From NCBI GenBank assembly GCA_025363435.1, contig JANYDY010000059.1, forward strand, positions 1 through 48,942: a stretch of DNA of 48,942 nucleotides, read 5' to 3'. Below the pieces are notes generated by a model. The model searched no databases. It had not been told where the DNA came from and saw nothing but the letters and a program-made list of their open reading frames with translations. Positions 16,336 to 24,456 of this stretch are shown here, piece by piece; the stretch's first letter is position 1; each line of letters begins with the position of its first letter. This stretch comes from Betaproteobacteria bacterium (lineage in GTDB: Bacteria; Pseudomonadota; Gammaproteobacteria; Burkholderiales; SG8-41). A program made the position numbers and the translations under genes.

Positions 16336-17341
16336 ATACAAGTGCAGGACATTGATCTCGACACCACAGGATCTGCTGCGTGTAGCCGGTCGTGTGCCGC
16401 GGCTGTCATCCGTTTATTCGCGGGTGAAGCTGCTCGCCTCGCGCAGCGAGATGCCGCTCAAGCAGATAGAGCGCGAGATCACGCGTGATCCGGCCGTCTG
16501 CGCGCGTCTGCCGCGGCTGGCGCGTGTTTTGTATCCCGCGCTCGACCGCGACGCCGGCAGCGTGACTGAAGTGCTGCCCATACTCGGCGGCGAACGGATT
16601 AAACACCTGATGCTGATCACTGCTGTCGCTGCCGCTTATCGCAAAATCAAGTCGGCGCAATTCGACATGCGCCGGTTCTGGCGTCTCGCTGCGCGCCGCG
16701 CCCTGCTGGCGCGCCTGATTGCGCTGGAAGCGCCGCACGTCGATCCGACGCGCGCCTTTGTCGCCGGCTTGCTCGGCGACGTCGGCCACCTCGTGCTGCA
16801 CCTCGGCATTGCAGTGCCGACGCTGGATGCGCAGCAACGCGCTGCGCAATGCGGCCTGCCGGTGCACGAAGTCGAACAGGCGCTGCTCGGATTCGATTAC
16901 ACGCAGGTCGGCGCGGTACTGGTGCACCGCTGGCGCCATTGCGAAAAAATCGAAAACGCCATTGAATTCCAGATGCATCCGCTCAACGCGCGCGACGCGC
17001 GCGGCGACGCCTGCGTACTGCATATCGCGACCAGGCTCGCCGAAGCGGTCGAAGCCGGAACACATTTGTCCAACTGGGACGGCGCGATCCGCGCGCAGGT
17101 CTGGAGCATGACCGGGCGCACCCACGACATGCTGCCGCAGATAGTCGACAACGCCGCGCAGGATTTTGAAGAACTGGCGCAGGCGCTGACGCCCGACCTG
17201 ATGTTGCCCGGCCCGAAGCGGCCGCTGCGGGAATTTGCCGCCGGCGAAGCGGCGGTGCCGATTGCGCAGGCGCGCGCGAAAAAGCTGTTGCGCATGCCGG
17301 CGGCGGCAAACGCCCCGGGTATGCAGCGTAAAATCGGTTAG
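16328..17341 (+). CDS. HDOD domain protein
   Basis: The 337-residue protein shows the HDOD core: LPRLSSVYSRV near residue 25, ITRDPAVCARLPRLA, a conserved ILGGERIKHLMLI, and FVAGLLGDVGHLVLHL (about 146-161), where HD-domain hydrolases would have GLLHDIG. The HD metal-binding pair is thus absent, as in the HDOD family, which acts in signalling rather than hydrolysis. No GGDEF or EAL domain is attached. GTG start at 16328 with GGGGGGAA just upstream. A palindromic repeat follows the stop codon. Confidence 0.85.
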   Translation: MPVYKCRTLISTPQDLLRVAGRVPRLSSVYSRVKLLASRSEMPLKQIEREITRDPAVCARLPRLARVLYPALDRDAGSVTEVLPILGGERIKHLMLITAVAAAYRKIKSAQFDMRRFWRLAARRALLARLIALEAPHVDPTRAFVAGLLGDVGHLVLHLGIAVPTLDAQQRAAQCGLPVHEVEQALLGFDYTQVGAVLVHRWRHCEKIENAIEFQMHPLNARDARGDACVLHIATRLAEAVEAGTHLSNWDGAIRAQVWSMTGRTHDMLPQIVDNAAQDFEELAQALTPDLMLPGPKRPLREFAAGEAAVPIAQARAKKLLRMPAAANAPGMQRKIG

Positions 17342-17343
17342 CC

Positions 17344-17422
17344 GTAGGGTGGGCAACTTGTTGCCCGCATCAACCTCCGCACGCAGAATCTGACAGCGTG
17401 GACAACAAGTTGCCCACCCTAC
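17344..17422. repeat. Interspersed palindromic repeat, copy 2
   Basis: The left arm (GTAGGGTGGGCAACTTG..., 17344-17366) is identical over 23 bases to 4585-4607. The right arm (17398-17422) is its near-perfect inverted complement, ending GTTGCCCACCCTAC. The middle about 30 bases are unrelated to copy 1. It lies between convergent genes and could act as a transcript end. Confidence 0.85.
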
Positions 17423-17450
17423 AAACTTTGCGCTCGCTGTTCGGCCGCGC

Positions 17451-18410
17451 TCAATCGGCCTTGATGCCGGTTTCCCTGATCAGCTTTCCCCACTTCGCCA
17501 TTTCGGATTTGACGATCGCGTCAAAACGCGCTGGCGTAGTACCGACGGACTCGACGCCGGCACTGAGAAATTTTGCTTTCACTTCGGGTTGCTGCATGCA
17601 GCGCTGAATTTCAACGCTCAAGCGGTTGACGATAGCCGGCGGCGTAGCGGCCGGCACGAATTCGCCGAACATCGCCACGTATTCGTAGCCCGGAACGCCG
17701 GAGGCCGCCATCGTCGGCATACCGGGAAACAAGGCCGACGGTTGCGCGGTGGTCACCGCGAGGCCGCGCAGCTTGCCTGAATTTACATGCGGCATCGCCA
17801 CCGCCGCCGGCGCGAACATCATATGCGCCTGATTGCTCAACAAACCGATGACCGCCAGCCCGCCACCCTTGTAGGGAATCGGCACGATTTTCAAACCGGC
17901 CAGCACATTGAACAGTTCGGCCGAAAAATGCGTCGGTCCCGCCGGCGCTGCGCGCGCGTAATTCAATTCGCCGGGTTTGGCCTTCGCCAGCGCGATCAAC
18001 TCCTGCACGGTTTTCGCCGGGAACGACGGCTGCACCAGCAGCACGTTGGGCGATTGATCGGTCATCGACACCGCAATGAAATCGCGTTGCGGGTTCCAGC
18101 CCAGATCGGCCTGCACGAAGGGCAGCAGCCACAGCGCGCTGCCGTTATGCACGATGGTATAACCGTCGGGCAGCGCCTTCGCCACCACTTCGTTGGGCAT
18201 TACACCACCGCGATTCTCAACCACCACCTGCTGGCCGAGCGGCCCCGAGATGCACTGCGCCACCATGCGCGCGCCGAAATCGGTACCGCTGCCGGCTTCG
18301 GTCGTCACGATGCGCACGGGCTTAACCGGGAAGGTCTGCGCGCCCGCCTGCGAAATTGCAAACGCGAATAGCGCGCAGCAAGCATGAGTCATTAAACTGC
18401 GACCGCTCAT
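17451..18410 (-). CDS. Bug/TctC-family solute-binding protein
   Basis: Signal peptide about 1-24 (FAISQAGAQ), then FPVKPVRIVTTEAGSGTDFGARMV. The binding-loop sequence TTEAGSGTD departs from the common PFPPGGxxD, as in the protein at 11736. Other landmarks are VVENRGGVMPNEV, KALPDGYTIV, VLLVQPSFPAKTVQEL, IPYKGGGLAV and MPTMAASGVPGYEYV. It is monocistronic as far as visible, downstream of no recognisable catabolic gene on its strand except the secreted cassette at 18552-19836. Confidence 0.93.
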   Translation of the reverse strand: MSGRSLMTHACCALFAFAISQAGAQTFPVKPVRIVTTEAGSGTDFGARMVAQCISGPLGQQVVVENRGGVMPNEVVAKALPDGYTIVHNGSALWLLPFVQADLGWNPQRDFIAVSMTDQSPNVLLVQPSFPAKTVQELIALAKAKPGELNYARAAPAGPTHFSAELFNVLAGLKIVPIPYKGGGLAVIGLLSNQAHMMFAPAAVAMPHVNSGKLRGLAVTTAQPSALFPGMPTMAASGVPGYEYVAMFGEFVPAATPPAIVNRLSVEIQRCMQQPEVKAKFLSAGVESVGTTPARFDAIVKSEMAKWGKLIRETGIKAD

Positions 18411-18551
18411 TGCGTCCTCCGTCCAATATTGTTTTGCTGCATTCTACAGCGCGAATTACCGGCATATTGCGGGATGGTTGCGGAAAACGCATCACAAAAA
18501 AACAACGGGCGCCCTCGAATGAGTGGCGCCCGCACATTCGAACTGCAACGA

Positions 18552-18971
18552 CTAGTAGCGGCCTTCGGCTTCCATTTTCTTGTAATCGTTATCGAAGATT
18601 TGGCCGGAGTCGACCAAGGTGGCCTTTTTCAGCCGGCCGCCGTTGGCGCTGTCGTCTTTCAGCGGATTGATCTCCAGCACCACCTTGTCGCCGGGCTTGA
18701 GCGACGTTTTTGACCAGCCGTTGCGCGTGAGGTTGCCGGGGCTGGTCATTTCGAGCAGCCATGCCGCCGGCTTGCCGCCGGTCATTGCTGCGCTGACCAG
18801 CACATTGACGTGCGGATTGGTCCAACGCACTTCGGTGATAGTGCCGGTGAGTTCGACGATTTTGACTGACTCGAACATCGAGGCGGTGTGATGCGCCGAC
18901 ACCGGCACGGCGGCCAGCCCCAAGCCTGCGATTGCTGACACTAAAGCTGCTTTACGGAACATGGGTTTCAT
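18552..18971 (-). CDS. DUF6152-like secreted protein (cassette copy A)
   Basis: The 139-residue protein has a signal peptide (about 1-26, cleaved before HHTASMF) and a compact OB-like beta domain: ELTGTITEVRWTNPHV, WLLEMTSPGNLTRNGW and LKPGDKVVLEINPLKDDS. This matches the DUF6152 pattern, whose members begin the mature chain with HH and have no assigned function. The open frame extends upstream, but an AAGGAA site 6 bases before the ATG at 18971 fixes the start. It follows the GHWEG-type gene after 34 bases, and the same gene pair recurs at 40829-42127. Two His at the mature N-terminus might bind metal (inference). Confidence 0.8.
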   Translation of the reverse strand: MKPMFRKAALVSAIAGLGLAAVPVSAHHTASMFESVKIVELTGTITEVRWTNPHVNVLVSAAMTGGKPAAWLLEMTSPGNLTRNGWSKTSLKPGDKVVLEINPLKDDSANGGRLKKATLVDSGQIFDNDYKKMEAEGRY

Positions 18972-19005
18972 ATGATTTCCTTTCATTACTTCAAATGCAA
19001 ACCGG

Positions 19006-19836
19006 TTAGCGCTCGCGCGGCGGCGCGGGGTAATTGCCATAAGGCGTATGCGGGATTGGCACATTAATCCTGAAACCGTTTTCGTCGGTTTTCTCCGCAA
19101 AGTTGCCCTGTATGCATTGACCTTCGACAATCTCATGGCCGCGGCTGCGCGTACGAACAAATGAACGCGTCGTCTTCCACGGCCTGGTGAGCACATTGGG
19201 CGCAGTAATTGTGAGTTCGTCGCGCATATAGTTGCCTTCAACGTAGATACGTTCGACGACATGCAGGCCGCCGTTATTCGGCACGCCCAGATGTTCGGCA
19301 GGCGCAATCCAGGCCGTCGTCAACACGCCTACCGTATCAACTATCAGCGTATTGCCTTCCCAATGGCCGATCGAATGACCATGAAAGGTTTCTTCGACAT
19401 CTTTCGGATGCGGGCGGCCGTCAGTGTAAATGCGGCGCAAACGATTGCCATCGGATTCGCCAAGCATGGTGATGCGGCCCGGCGTAAACAAAACTTCCAT
19501 CGAGTTGTGCGAGATCAGCATCCACGACGGCATGCCTTCCGGCAAACAGTCGACGAACAGCGGCGCCGGACGACTGGCTTTGGCCTCCTCGACCTGCCAT
19601 GCCAGGTACTTTGCAACGTTCGGTGTCCACGGCGGGACGTTGGTCCTGACTTGCGCATCCTGATCCTTGGTCATCGGCACCCAGATGCCGCTCCAGTCGG
19701 GCAGTTTCGAAATCGCCAGCCAGTCTCTTTCGGTCGGTGCCGGTATGGCGCTCTTCGGATCGAACGGCTGCGCGGCAAACGCTGACACTGCGGCCAACGC
19801 GAGAACCGCCAGCACCACAACTTTAAGACTACGCAT
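19006..19836 (-). CDS. Conserved secreted protein with GHWEG motif (cassette copy A)
   Basis: Signal peptide about 1-22 (SAFAAQPF). The mature protein contains SKLPDWSGIWVP, CLPEGMPSWMLI, SMEVLFTPGRITMLGE, RRIYTDGRPHP and HSIGHWEGNTLIVDTVGV. All these blocks are conserved in the paralogue at 40829-41662 (roughly half of positions identical by eye). I know this as an uncharacterised family common in uncultured proteobacteria; no catalytic motif is evident. The ribosome site AGGGGGAT is well placed before the ATG at 19836. It probably acts in the periplasm with the DUF6152-like partner encoded next. Confidence 0.75.
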   Translation of the reverse strand: MRSLKVVVLAVLALAAVSAFAAQPFDPKSAIPAPTERDWLAISKLPDWSGIWVPMTKDQDAQVRTNVPPWTPNVAKYLAWQVEEAKASRPAPLFVDCLPEGMPSWMLISHNSMEVLFTPGRITMLGESDGNRLRRIYTDGRPHPKDVEETFHGHSIGHWEGNTLIVDTVGVLTTAWIAPAEHLGVPNNGGLHVVERIYVEGNYMRDELTITAPNVLTRPWKTTRSFVRTRSRGHEIVEGQCIQGNFAEKTDENGFRINVPIPHTPYGNYPAPPRER

Positions 19837-20006
19837 CACTTGATCCCCCTTGACCTGCCTTGCCGTTCAACCTACAAAGCCGGTGTTTGAAAACATGGAT
19901 TTTTATTTATTATTCCAAACGCATAAATAATACTTCCGGCGGTTGGCGCTGTCTATCCGCAATCAAATTAAAGCGGTCAAACCAGAAACGCCGCGCGAAG
20001 GCGCAA

Positions 20007-20819
20007 CTATTTTTTTGCCGGCGAAAATTCGGCCAGGCCGTAACCGAGTTCGTTCGATACCATGACAGTGGATGCCTTGAGCGCGGTGGCCGGTTTGCCG
20101 TCGAATGCAGTGTCGAACAGGCCGCTGGGTCCGATCAAAGTCATCGCTGCGCAAATCCGCCCGGAGTAATCGAGAACCGGTGCCGACAAGCCGGTGAAAC
20201 CCTGGTCAAACAGACTGTCCGTCCGCGACAGCCCGCGCTGGCGCACATTGTCCAGAATCAGCGCGATGCGTTTCGCCGATAATTTTCCGGACTGCAAAAG
20301 TTCGCGGTACATGCGTTTTTCCGCGCCGACCAGATCCGCCGTGTCGGTCGCCGGCAAATGGGCAAGAAATATCCGCCCTGACGACGTCAGCAGCAGGGGC
20401 AACACATGCCCGAGACGCACGGTCATGGGGATAGGCCGCGCGCTGTCGACTTTGTGCACGATGGTCGGTCCGCGATTGCCCCAGATCGTCAGGAATACCG
20501 ATTCGCCGGTGCGCTGCTGCAGTTCGCGCATCGGTTCGCGCGCCACGGCAATGACATCCAGACGGCGCAGCGCCGCCAATCCGAGTTCTACCGCGTAACG
20601 TCCGAAGTTATAACGTGCCGTCGCCGGGTCCTGCTGCACGAAGCCGGCCTTGACGAAACTCGCCATGTACAAATGCGCTTGGCTCGGCGACATCGCCGCC
20701 CCCGCCGACAATTCCTTCAGCGACAACGGACCGGCAGCCGATTCGAGACAGCGAATCAGCCGGAAGCCTACCGAGATGGATTGGATATGACGCGGCTCGC
20801 GCGGGCGCTTTGCAGCCAT
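20007..20819 (-). CDS. IclR-family transcriptional regulator
   Basis: The N-terminal winged helix (about residues 9-70: SISVGFRLIRCLESAAGPLSL, then ELSAGAAMSPSQAHLYMASF) and the C-terminal ligand-binding domain (LTIWGNRGPTIVHKVDS, LPLLLTSSGRIFLAHLP, GFTGLSAPVLDYSGRICAAMTLIG) are typical of IclR. The frame is open to 20912, but that start would lie inside the palindromic operator, so I use the ATG at 20819 giving 270 residues, the normal family length. It is divergent from the tandem hydrolase genes and probably controls them in response to an aromatic or carboxylic effector. Confidence 0.9.
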   Translation of the reverse strand: MAAKRPREPRHIQSISVGFRLIRCLESAAGPLSLKELSAGAAMSPSQAHLYMASFVKAGFVQQDPATARYNFGRYAVELGLAALRRLDVIAVAREPMRELQQRTGESVFLTIWGNRGPTIVHKVDSARPIPMTVRLGHVLPLLLTSSGRIFLAHLPATDTADLVGAEKRMYRELLQSGKLSAKRIALILDNVRQRGLSRTDSLFDQGFTGLSAPVLDYSGRICAAMTLIGPSGLFDTAFDGKPATALKASTVMVSNELGYGLAEFSPAKK

Positions 20820-20885
20820 GCCGGTAACGATGTGGTTGAGGATTTTTGAGGATAAACCGGCGGCCTGCGTTTGACCAGCGCTTAT

Positions 20886-20916
20886 TTGACTATGTATAAA
20901 TAGATGTGACATAGTC
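20886..20916 (+). promoter_or_regulatory. Promoter overlapped by a palindromic operator
   Basis: A perfect inverted repeat, GACTATGT (20888-20895) and ACATAGTC (20909-20916) with a 13-base spacer, lies between the IclR gene and the hydrolase operon. A plausible -35 (TTGACT, 20886-20891) and -10 (CATAGT, 20910-20915, 18-base spacing) coincide with the two arms. A regulator bound there would block the promoter. IclR is the obvious candidate. Confidence 0.6.
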
Positions 20917-20935
20917 TAACCACAAAGGGGGCGAC

Positions 20936-22165
20936 ATGATCCGAAAACTCAGAACAGAACGCGACAATCAGCAGTGGATGCTCGACCTTGCGCTCAACAT
21001 GCGCGGACGCGTGCAGAACTTCGAAATGGACGGCAGCGAACTGCCGCCGGGCAAGCGCGCGCGCAACTACCGCATGTTTCCCAAGCAGTGGCGCGAAGCG
21101 GCGGCGCGTCACGAGCAACTGGCGAAACTGGCGCAGGCGCGAGGCCACAATGAAACGGCGACATATCACTACGACCACGCGGTCGAGTCATACAGGATGG
21201 CGCAGCACCCGATCTACTACGACGATCATCCGGTCAAGATCGCGACCAACGAAAAGCTGCGTGAGATGGTCGATCGCCGCTGCGAAGTCGCGTCTTATCC
21301 GATCGAGCGCGTCGAAGTGCCGTTCGACAATGGCAAAACCATTTCCTGCCTGCTGCATCTGCTGCCCGACCGCCGCAAGGCGCCGTGCATACTTTATTGC
21401 CCCGGCATGGATCAGACCAAAGAAGCGTTTCCGTTTGCGCACGATAATTTCGCGCTCAAACGCGGCTTTCACATGATCTCGATGGACGGTCCCGGCCAAG
21501 GTAGCTCCAACTTCCAGAAAATCCGTGCCGTCGGCGACAACTACGAGCGCGCCGGCGCCGCCGTCATCAGCTATTTGCAGACGCGCCCCGAAATCGATGC
21601 CGATCGCATCGCGCTGTACGGCTTCAGCATGGGCAGCTACTGGGTGCTGCGCCTGTCGAGCTACGACCCGCGGGTTGCCGGTGTGGTCGCCGCGACGGCG
21701 TGCTTCAACCCCAACAACACGATCTTTACGCAGTCCTCACCGCGCTTCAAGCAGATGTTCATGTACATGGCCGGCTACGAAGACGAGCAGAAATTCGACG
21801 ACGAAGTGGCGCAGCACATGACCGTGCGCGGCCACATGGAAAAAATAAAATGCCCGACTCTGCTGGTGACCGGTGAATACGATCCGCTGTGCCCGCTGGA
21901 GGACGCCATCGAGGCCTACGGCGAACTCAAGTCGCCGCGCGAGTTGTGGGTGATGGAGAACCAGTTTCATCCGATGCGCAAGATGGCCAATCTCGGCGGC
22001 ATGGACAGCCACGAATATATCGTCGACTGGTTGCGCGATGCACTCGTCGGCAAAGGCCTGGCCCGCGATCACAGCCGTATTGCCTACATCAAGGAAGGCG
22101 GCGCCGGCCCCTGGAACAATTGCGAATGGACACCAACAGTTGGACCGGGACAGGCTTACTTCTAG
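20936..22165 (+). CDS. Alpha/beta hydrolase, tandem copy 1
   Basis: The protein has a helical N-terminal domain (about 1-110) and a C-terminal alpha/beta-hydrolase core. The nucleophile elbow is GFSMGSYW with Ser231, the acid is Asp316 in GEYDPLCPLED and the base is His345 in ENQFHPM. The oxyanion region is CPGMDQ. The layout is that of the FrsA / 2,6-dihydroxypseudooxynicotine-hydrolase-like group, which includes C-C bond hydrolases. The substrate is unknown. It is the first gene after the palindromic operator; GGGGGCGAC precedes the ATG. A paralogue, about 70% identical by eye, follows 43 bases later. Confidence 0.85.
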   Translation: MIRKLRTERDNQQWMLDLALNMRGRVQNFEMDGSELPPGKRARNYRMFPKQWREAAARHEQLAKLAQARGHNETATYHYDHAVESYRMAQHPIYYDDHPVKIATNEKLREMVDRRCEVASYPIERVEVPFDNGKTISCLLHLLPDRRKAPCILYCPGMDQTKEAFPFAHDNFALKRGFHMISMDGPGQGSSNFQKIRAVGDNYERAGAAVISYLQTRPEIDADRIALYGFSMGSYWVLRLSSYDPRVAGVVAATACFNPNNTIFTQSSPRFKQMFMYMAGYEDEQKFDDEVAQHMTVRGHMEKIKCPTLLVTGEYDPLCPLEDAIEAYGELKSPRELWVMENQFHPMRKMANLGGMDSHEYIVDWLRDALVGKGLARDHSRIAYIKEGGAGPWNNCEWTPTVGPGQAYF

Positions 22166-22208
22166 AAAACACCGGGTCGCCGGCATAGACAAAAAGGAAA
22201 ACGCAATA

Positions 22209-23432
22209 ATGCAAAAGCTCAGAACGCAGCGTGACAATCAACAATGGATGGTCGATCTCGCGCTGAACATGCGCCAGCGCGTGCAGAACTTCGAAGCCGA
22301 CAGCTCAGAGTCGCCACCCGGCAAACGCGCGCGCAACTATCGCATGTACGTGAAAATGTTTCGCGAGGCGGCCGCACACGATGAGGCGCTGGCGCTGCGC
22401 GCGCATGCGCGCGGCAACAAAGTCACCGCAACTGCCCACTACGACCACGCGATCGAATGGTACCGTCTCGGCGAGCACCAGATTTTTTATGATGACCATC
22501 CGGTCAAAAAAGCGCTGTGCGACAAAATGAACGAGATGGTGGACCGCCGCAGCGAGACCGCCAGCTATCCGATCGAACGCGTCGAAGTGCCGTTCGATGA
22601 CGGCAAAACCATCTCCTGCCTGTTCCATTTGCTGCCGGACCGCCGCCGCGCGCCAGTCATCGTCTATGTGCCGGGCATGGATCAGAGCAAGGAGTCATTT
22701 CCGAAGGCGCACCACAACATCGCGCTTGACCGCGGCTTTCACGTCATCGCAATCGACGGGCCAGGACAGGGCAACTCGAATCTGCAGAAAATACGCGCGG
22801 TCAAAGACAACTACGAGCGCGCCGGTGCCGCGGTGATCAGCTATCTGCTGACGCGGCCCGAGGTCGATCCGGCGCGCATCGCTGTGTACGGCATCAGCAT
22901 GGGCAGCTACTGGTCGCTCAAGCTCGCCGGCTACGATCACCGCATTGCCGCGGTGGCCAGCGCGGTGGCCTGCTTCAATCCGAACAACACGATTTTTACG
23001 CAATGCCCGCCGCGCTTCAAACAGATGTTCATGTACATGGCCGGCTACGAAGACGAAGATGCGTTCGACGATGAAGTCGCGCAGCACATGACGGTGCGCG
23101 GGCAACTGCACAAGATCAAATGCCCGACGCTGCTGGCGACCGGCGAATACGATCCGCTGTCGCCGCTTGAGGATGGCATCGAAGCCTTTGCCGAACTCAA
23201 GGTACCGAAGGAAATGTGGGTGTTCGAAAATCAGTATCACCAGCAGCGCTCGCTGAGCAATCTCGGCGGACTGGCCAATCACGAGTACATACTCGACTGG
23301 CTCGGCGAGGTGCTCAACAAGGGCCTGCCGGCCACGCACAGCCGCATCGCCTACGTCAAAGAAAAAGGCGATGGGCCGTGGGGCGATTGCGAATGGGTGC
23401 CGACGGTGAAGGCGGGGCAGGCTTATTTCTAG
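22209..23432 (+). CDS. Alpha/beta hydrolase, tandem copy 2
   Basis: This 407-residue paralogue of the preceding gene keeps the full triad (Ser230 in GISMGSYW, Asp315 in GEYDPLSPLED, His344 in ENQYHQQ). Its C-terminus is shared with copy 1 (HSRIAYVKEKGDGPWGDCEW...GQAYF). The upstream frame is open to 22038 but overlaps copy 1; the ATG at 22209 with AAAAAGGAAAA before it matches copy 1's N-terminus. Differences cluster in the N-terminal cap, suggesting divergent substrate choice after tandem duplication. Confidence 0.85.
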   Translation: MQKLRTQRDNQQWMVDLALNMRQRVQNFEADSSESPPGKRARNYRMYVKMFREAAAHDEALALRAHARGNKVTATAHYDHAIEWYRLGEHQIFYDDHPVKKALCDKMNEMVDRRSETASYPIERVEVPFDDGKTISCLFHLLPDRRRAPVIVYVPGMDQSKESFPKAHHNIALDRGFHVIAIDGPGQGNSNLQKIRAVKDNYERAGAAVISYLLTRPEVDPARIAVYGISMGSYWSLKLAGYDHRIAAVASAVACFNPNNTIFTQCPPRFKQMFMYMAGYEDEDAFDDEVAQHMTVRGQLHKIKCPTLLATGEYDPLSPLEDGIEAFAELKVPKEMWVFENQYHQQRSLSNLGGLANHEYILDWLGEVLNKGLPATHSRIAYVKEKGDGPWGDCEWVPTVKAGQAYF

Positions 23433-23442
23433 GCGGCATTTG

Positions 23443-24405
23443 ATGAATCCGATTACAGCAACTGCGCTGGCCTTGCTTGCCGGAACAGTTGCGCAGCCCG
23501 TTTATTCGCAAGCCTACCCGGTGAAACCAATACGGCTGGTGGCGCCGAGTTCGCCCGGCGGCACCAGCGACCTGATCGGACGCACGCTTGCGCAGAAGCT
23601 TGGCGAACAACTCGGCCAGCAAGTGATCGTCGACAATCGGGCCGGCGCGGGCGGCACCATCGGTTACGACAACGTTGCGAAATCACCCGCCGACGGCTAT
23701 ACGCTGCTGATCGGGCCAGCCTCCATCGCCATCAATACCAGCATGTTTGCCAGGCTGCCGTACAAACTGAGCGACTTTGCGCCGATCTCGCTGCTAGCGG
23801 CGGCGACGAATGTGCTGGCGGTACATCCTTCACTGCCCGTCACCAGCGTCAAGGCGCTGATCGCGCTCGCGCGCGCGAAACCCGGCAGCCTAGTGGCTGG
23901 CTCGGCCGGCGTTGGCACCAGCCCTCACCTGTCGACCGAACTTTTCAAGCGCATGACCAATACGGATTTCGTCATTGTTCACTACAAGGGTTCTGGCGCG
24001 CAGATGATCGGCCTGATTTCGGGCGAACATGCGTTTGCGTTTCCGACATTGCCGACGGTCATGCCTCACCTGAAGCAGCAGAGAGTTCGCGCGCTAGCGG
24101 TGAGCAGCGCCAAGCGCACTGCCAGCCTGCCGGACCTGCCGACCATTGCCGAAGCAGGCGTAGCGAACTATGAATCATCCAACTGGTTCAGCCTGGTTGC
24201 GCCGGCCGGCACACCGCAAGCCATCATCGACCGTCTGCACGCTGAAATTGTGCGCGCAATGCGCTCGCCCGAGGTCAGAGACCGTATCGCCGCGGAAGGC
24301 GCTGATGTAATCGCCGGCACGCCCGACGAACTCGCCGGCTATATGAAGTCGGAGAGCGAGAAATGGGCGCAGGTGATCAAGGCAGCCGGCCTGAAAGCGG
24401 AATAG
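23443..24405 (+). CDS. Bug/TctC-family solute-binding protein
   Basis: Signal peptide about 1-23 (QPVYSQAYP), then KPIRLVAPSSPGGTSDLIGR, VDNRAGAGGTIGYD, KSPADGYTLLIGPA, VLAVHPSLPVTSV, VHYKGSGAQM and LPTIAEAGVANYE. It starts 10 bases after hydrolase copy 2, so it belongs to the IclR-controlled operon and likely captures the compound (or a parent acid) that the hydrolases process. A TTG at 23440 directly before the ATG is an unlikely alternative. Confidence 0.94.
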   Translation: MNPITATALALLAGTVAQPVYSQAYPVKPIRLVAPSSPGGTSDLIGRTLAQKLGEQLGQQVIVDNRAGAGGTIGYDNVAKSPADGYTLLIGPASIAINTSMFARLPYKLSDFAPISLLAAATNVLAVHPSLPVTSVKALIALARAKPGSLVAGSAGVGTSPHLSTELFKRMTNTDFVIVHYKGSGAQMIGLISGEHAFAFPTLPTVMPHLKQQRVRALAVSSAKRTASLPDLPTIAEAGVANYESSNWFSLVAPAGTPQAIIDRLHAEIVRAMRSPEVRDRIAAEGADVIAGTPDELAGYMKSESEKWAQVIKAAGLKAE

Positions 24406-24456
24406 AGAATCTTCGGCACGCGCTATCGCAATAACGCGTACTTTACGACCGCCCGC

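Noticed and set aside
20820-20912. Longer IclR start at 20912
   Set aside because: The ATG would lie inside the palindromic operator, only 23 bases from the divergent gene; 270 residues from 20819 is the usual length.
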